Source: Aestuariimicrobium kwangyangense DSM 21549 (GTDB lineage: Bacteria; Actinomycetota; Actinomycetes; Propionibacteriales; Propionibacteriaceae). From it: a stretch of 64,000 nt of DNA. Below are positions 61,001 through 64,000 of the stretch, piece by piece; the first letter of the stretch is position 1; every line of letters begins with the position of its first letter. The notes under the pieces are model-generated. The model worked only from the letters and a program-made list of their open reading frames with translations, was not told where the DNA came from and made no database searches. The translations under genes and the position numbers were made by a program. Location: positions 496,001-560,000 of the forward strand of contig NZ_ATXE01000002.1 in the NCBI RefSeq assembly GCF_000421525.1, read 5' to 3'.

Positions 61001-61201
61001 TCGGAGGAACGCGCCCAGCTCGACAAGCAGATCGCTCGCGAGTTCCGGACTCTGCAACGCGACGACGACTGGAGCGGATTCCTGCCCCCGACACAGACGT
61101 CGCTGTTGCAGGCCCCCGTGCACGCCGACCTGGAGTTCACCGTGGCCGAGTTCGGCGATCACCTCTTCGCACCGATCCGGAAGGCCATGGTGCTGCCATG
61201 A
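58007..61201 (+). CDS. recC: Exodeoxyribonuclease V subunit gamma (RecC)
   Basis: A 1064-residue subunit of the RecBCD helicase-nuclease, which processes double-strand breaks; RecC threads the DNA and recognises Chi. Family blocks seen include SSPGQARWLSQQVA (degenerate helicase motif), FWSMDQVRHHL, TALPISHVEAGDLRLVGQLAELVSRVRWL and VVAVLGLDERVFPQHARRWGDDLLAS. No Walker A is present, as expected. ATG 58007 begins MTVPHATDPSPGFEVQL; TAGGGT lies 10 nt upstream. The stop overlaps recB in ATGA. Confidence 0.95.
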   Translation: MTVPHATDPSPGFEVQLCTRGETVASEVASWVGGPLRDPFARQLVIVSSPGQARWLSQQVALTFGITAGVDFWSMDQVRHHLRDRLGLTEDGDPWSVPALALAACEVLCEVLDDPTPPGWADALRAHLRPGPSPVQQRPGRLWATAHRWARLVHRYSRLAPAMIEEWSVGNPVTVTGEPLADHERWQFELMRRCAQRIGEHHPRAQHQSLLEGLTRVTLDWERICVAALSPLRHDEREVTVALARATPLRCLQLVTRSEGQHPVLDPLQQAQQVAVAGWVEVGAAVVPAHDVDRAPTTVLGRLGEAILTGDSRTGPPDTSVQVLRSHGPDRQVEVLRDALCGLFEDDPTLEPRDVVIVCPDLPTYAPLLQASFGSRESDGFVHPGHQLRVQVPQRSGTGGPVHEVVDQLFSLVIGRAGAEDLNTLVSLPPVSRRFGFSHDDHERIRALVERARLRWGLDSRTRAELGMPGVPQGTWVNAIERMVAGATFAERPLTWVGTALPISHVEAGDLRLVGQLAELVSRVRWLDQEFRQAATAPVWAERIQRAVELFVDLPWDQQGAITATVAAVRRWASAAASSAPLDQHDVHQVMRTLAADWPSRPAFGNGAVHAVGWDELRGIPHRVVAVLGLDERVFPQHARRWGDDLLASQLDAEHDPRVQSQGALLTTLLAARQRFLVVHQGSDPRTGAPVEPPVAVAQLTAALQRVCPGFKARSMSLQPHSPVNFVSDPRTDEHPFSFDGEALAAAQALAQAQQLPAPAEPTPLQWRFPDVAPGAVALADLTGFWRNPARAMLRHAIGTSLNRDGRQSSRQVPLELWGLSEFGVGQQALEQLLAGATPEQVRTAAALGGDVPPGQLGRASLQQVMKTAADLAAAASEVPGEPLDQPLSLSLGRWQLSGVARMRHDTVFSVSYARLNGAALLESWLTLLAVSVALDSPLRARSLHLDSRTMVLQAPSPARCRDLLVDLLEWRSLGLGSILVSPVRLLHLVGQRSAAMPSEERAQLDKQIAREFRTLQRDDDWSGFLPPTQTSLLQAPVHADLEFTVAEFGDHLFAPIRKAMVLP

Positions 61202-64000
61202 GCGAGGTCAGAGACTTCGACCCCCTGTCCATGGCGCCGATGATGTCCACCACCCTCATCGAGGCAAGCGCGGGCACGGGAAAGACGACCACCATCGCCG
61301 CACTGACCACCCGCGCCCTGGCTGAGGGCTGGTACGAGATGCCGCAGGTGATGCTCGTCACCTTCGGCAGGAGGGCTGCGAGCGAACTGCGCACCGGGCT
61401 GCATGACCGGCTGGTGCAGACGGTTGACGGGCTCGAGGCCAGACTGGACGGCAGGCGGCCCGCCACGGCGGGAGTGCTCCACGATGGTGTGCGTGACCTG
61501 TTGCTCGCCGGCCCACCGGAGGTGCTCCGTCTGCGCCTCGAACGACTCCAGCGGGCACGACAGGATTTCGACCAGGCGACGATCGCGACCACTCACCAGT
61601 TCTGCCACGCCATGCTGGCCGAACTGGGGGTGCTCGCCGACTTCGATGCCACGGCCCAGTTCGTCGAGAATCCGGCCGACCTGCTCGAGGACGTGCTGCA
61701 CGAGACCTACACCCGTCGCTACCACGCCGCCGAGACCACCAACGTGCCGTGGTTCAGCTACGCCAGGCGACTCGTGGACCTCGTCCGGTCGGGTGAGGCC
61801 AGGTTCGACACCCCCTCGGGAGCGTCGACCCTGGAGAAGGTCGCCCTCGGCACCGATCTTCGGGAAGGCATCGAGCAACGCAAGTGGCAGTCGCGCAGCT
61901 ATGACTTCGACGACATGGTGGTCAGGCTCCATCGCGCCCTGCAGGCTGAGGTGGATGCCGCCGATCGTGACCAGCTACCACCGACGGCGGCCGCTGCCCG
62001 CAACGCGCTGAGCCGTCGATTCCGGCTGGTGATGATCGACGAGTACCAGGACACCGACTCCCTGCAGTGGCAGATCGTGCGGGCAGCCTTCCACCACCAC
62101 AGCCAGGTGTTCCTGATCGGCGACCCCAAACAGGCGATCTACGCCTTCCGACAGGCTGACGTCTACGCCTACCTGACGGCCCGCGCCGCGTCCGACCAGC
62201 AGTTCACCCTGCGCACCAATCGGCGCAGCACCAGTGAGCTCGTGTCACAGGTCGACCGGTTGTTCCGCGGACGAGACCTGGGTCGCGAGATCACCTGCCC
62301 CCCTGCCACGGGCGGCAGTTCGTCGGTCGTGCGGGGCATCGACGGTGGGCCGGTCCCGGCACTGCAACTGCGGCTGGTGGTGCCCGACCAGGGCACCGAG
62401 TTCGATCGGGACGGTCAGCACTGGCCCATCGTGCTGCGTGATCTCACCGAGCAGGTGAAGTCGGTGTTGGCGAATGCAGAAGTCCGGGAACCCGACCTGC
62501 CCGCCGACCAGCCCGGACGACGCATCCGTCCCCAGGACGTCGCCATCGTCGTGCGCGCCAACCGGCGGGCCGAGCAGGTGAGGGAACACCTCGCCTCGGC
62601 CGGTGTTCCCGTGGTCTTCGCAGGTGCCGACTCCGTGTTCACCTCGCCTGCTGCGACGGACTGGGCCGCGCTGCTGCAGGCTCTCGTCCGACCGGGTTCG
62701 GCCACTCTGCGCAGGGCGGCGCTGACGGACTTCTTCGGACTGGAGGCCCCCGACCTGGCCCGCGTCAGCGACGCCGAGCTGGCCGACATCGGCCTCGACC
62801 TGCGTCGCGCCGCACGAAGTCTCGAGCACGGTTCGGTCGCAGCGATGTTCGAGGAACTGTCGACCCGACGTGGTGTCCCGGCTCGCCTCCTGTCCAGGCG
62901 CGGTGGCGAACGGCGGCTCACAGACCTGCGCCACCTGGCCGAACTCCTGCACGCCCAGGCGTCGGTGATCGGGGCATCGCAGCCGCGGGCCAACCTGGCG
63001 GTTCACCTCGCCCGGTGGCTCGACGAGCGGATGCATGACCGTGCGGTGGCCGACGAGCAGACGCGGCGACTCGAGGCAGATGGCGGTGCGGTGCAGATCA
63101 TGACCATTCACCGGGCCAAGGGTCTGAGCCTGCCGGTGGTGTTCCTGCCCGACCTGACCACAGCCGCTCGCCGCAAGCCGGAGCGCAGCCACCCCCAGGT
63201 GCTGCACGAGACGGGAGAACCCGTGATCGCGGCCGCGCCCACGCCCGCGCAGCGTGAGCGCATCGATGCCGATGACCGCGACGAACTCCTGCGGTTGGCC
63301 TACGTCGCCGCCACCCGGCCCCAGTACCTGTTGCGCATCTGGTGGAGCGCCGACCCGAGCACCGGTGAATCGGCGATCAACCGGCTGCTGCACCAGCCGG
63401 ACGCCCCCGGCGTCCCTGCCCCCTACGTGACCGCCGATCGGCAGCGTGCCGAGCAGATCCACGAGCTGTGGTCCCCCCTGATCGACGTGCAACTGGTGGG
63501 CGAGTCGGCCCCGCCCCCGTTGCCACCCGTGGGCACGGCATTGTCGGTGTTGCCCGAGCGGGCCCGCTCATGGACGCGCCAACTCGACCAGGAGTGGCGA
63601 CGCACCTCCTACACCGGGCTCACCCGTCACGCGCACGGCATTCCGGTCGGCGATCTCCCCACCGAGGACGAACCGGCCACCGACGAGGGCGCCGGCAGCG
63701 ACGAACTGCTCGACCCGGCCGTGTCCGACCTGTCCGACCCCGAACCGTCAGCCCGGCCGGACGCCGAGCCGCCCTCGGAAGTCCCCGCCACCCGGTTCCC
63801 GCAGCCCCTGACCGGATTGCCCGGCGGAACCGAGTTCGGAGGCTTGGTGCACCTCGCCCTCGAGCAACTGGACTGGACGAGCGACGACCTGCCGTCCGAG
63901 CTGGCGCGGGTGGTGGCGCAGACCCATGCCCAGCACCCGGTCCCCGACGTGGGGCTGGCGGAGCTGTCGGCCGGCCTCGGGCTCGTCGTGCGGACTCCTC
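61198..64000 (+). CDS. recB: Exodeoxyribonuclease V subunit beta (RecB), cut by window end
   Basis: The first 934 codons of RecB, the 3'-5' helicase-nuclease of RecBCD. Walker A is EASAGTGKTTTIAALT (residues 22-37); DFDDMVVRLHRAL, motif II IDEYQDTDSLQWQI, motif III IGDPKQAIYAFRQAD, LRTNRRST and MTIHRAKGLSLPVVFLPD follow in order. A Pro/Asp/Glu-rich linker begins near residue 820. The nuclease domain just begins (FGGLVHLALEQL) and lies mainly outside. Starts in ATGA overlap with recC. recD is expected downstream. Confidence 0.95.
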   Translation, partial: MSEVRDFDPLSMAPMMSTTLIEASAGTGKTTTIAALTTRALAEGWYEMPQVMLVTFGRRAASELRTGLHDRLVQTVDGLEARLDGRRPATAGVLHDGVRDLLLAGPPEVLRLRLERLQRARQDFDQATIATTHQFCHAMLAELGVLADFDATAQFVENPADLLEDVLHETYTRRYHAAETTNVPWFSYARRLVDLVRSGEARFDTPSGASTLEKVALGTDLREGIEQRKWQSRSYDFDDMVVRLHRALQAEVDAADRDQLPPTAAAARNALSRRFRLVMIDEYQDTDSLQWQIVRAAFHHHSQVFLIGDPKQAIYAFRQADVYAYLTARAASDQQFTLRTNRRSTSELVSQVDRLFRGRDLGREITCPPATGGSSSVVRGIDGGPVPALQLRLVVPDQGTEFDRDGQHWPIVLRDLTEQVKSVLANAEVREPDLPADQPGRRIRPQDVAIVVRANRRAEQVREHLASAGVPVVFAGADSVFTSPAATDWAALLQALVRPGSATLRRAALTDFFGLEAPDLARVSDAELADIGLDLRRAARSLEHGSVAAMFEELSTRRGVPARLLSRRGGERRLTDLRHLAELLHAQASVIGASQPRANLAVHLARWLDERMHDRAVADEQTRRLEADGGAVQIMTIHRAKGLSLPVVFLPDLTTAARRKPERSHPQVLHETGEPVIAAAPTPAQRERIDADDRDELLRLAYVAATRPQYLLRIWWSADPSTGESAINRLLHQPDAPGVPAPYVTADRQRAEQIHELWSPLIDVQLVGESAPPPLPPVGTALSVLPERARSWTRQLDQEWRRTSYTGLTRHAHGIPVGDLPTEDEPATDEGAGSDELLDPAVSDLSDPEPSARPDAEPPSEVPATRFPQPLTGLPGGTEFGGLVHLALEQLDWTSDDLPSELARVVAQTHAQHPVPDVGLAELSAGLGLVVRTP

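Overview
The window is high-GC DNA coding at typical actinobacterial density. Gene content and order point to an actinobacterium, most likely of the family Propionibacteriaceae. The evidence is WhiB-family regulators (WhiB1 and WhiB7 types), a SigH/RshA thiol-stress pair, a fused 2-oxoglutarate decarboxylase/dehydrogenase (Kgd), a Rho factor with a very long N-terminal insertion, an UPF0182/PPA1309-family/Lon-like PDZ cluster, and many predicted leaderless promoters. Species cannot be fixed from the sequence alone. No IS element, prophage, integrase or CRISPR array was seen.

Layout. 1-2969 (minus) is the 3'-truncated end of a peptide/nickel-type ABC transporter (binding lipoprotein, two permeases). 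3247-9101 (minus) holds rho and the aspartate-family block lysA-hom-thrB. tRNA-Arg(CCG) follows at 9222. Then come two tandem GT87-like membrane glycosyltransferases, kgd, a small conserved gene and galK. 17347-28537 closely resembles the whiB1-pdtaS-rshA-sigH...SRAP-aroA-rsgA order of Mycobacterium tuberculosis, with a 24-codon gene for ribosomal protein bL37, then hisN and serA. 28580-33531 (minus) is a second, complete peptide-type ABC system. 33664-42704 is the more variable part: a FUSC-like membrane protein, two DnaA-box-like sites, a lipoprotein/secreted-protein pair, an SRPBCC protein, initiator tRNA, a MoaB/MogA protein, and a three-gene cassette of molybdopterin oxidoreductase, ferritin-like protein and HPP membrane protein, then a cation diffusion facilitator.

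42910-46579 holds a YbjN-like protein and a pair of M16 peptidases. 46619-57853 again parallels a mycobacterial block (UPF0182, PDZ/Lon-like protease, DUF2342 zincin, ThiF-like protein, whiB7, uvrD2), here with a low-molecular-weight tyrosine phosphatase and a DUF5679 zinc ribbon. The window ends with recC and a 3'-truncated recB.

The most informative regulatory structures are four. (i) whiB7 has a leader with a 63-codon upstream ORF, a hairpin over its stop codon and a Rho-independent-terminator-like attenuator. (ii) A SigR/SigH-type promoter lies upstream of sigH and two possible sigH start codons follow it, as in the known stable/unstable sigma isoform loop. (iii) Two TTGTCCACA sites lie 30 bp apart. 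(iv) At least ten genes have a -10 hexamer 5-7 nt upstream of the start codon, which predicts leaderless mRNAs. The best candidate for a little-described system is the molybdoenzyme/ferritin-like/HPP cassette at 38181-41717, whose oxidoreductase lacks the fourth iron-sulfur cysteine.
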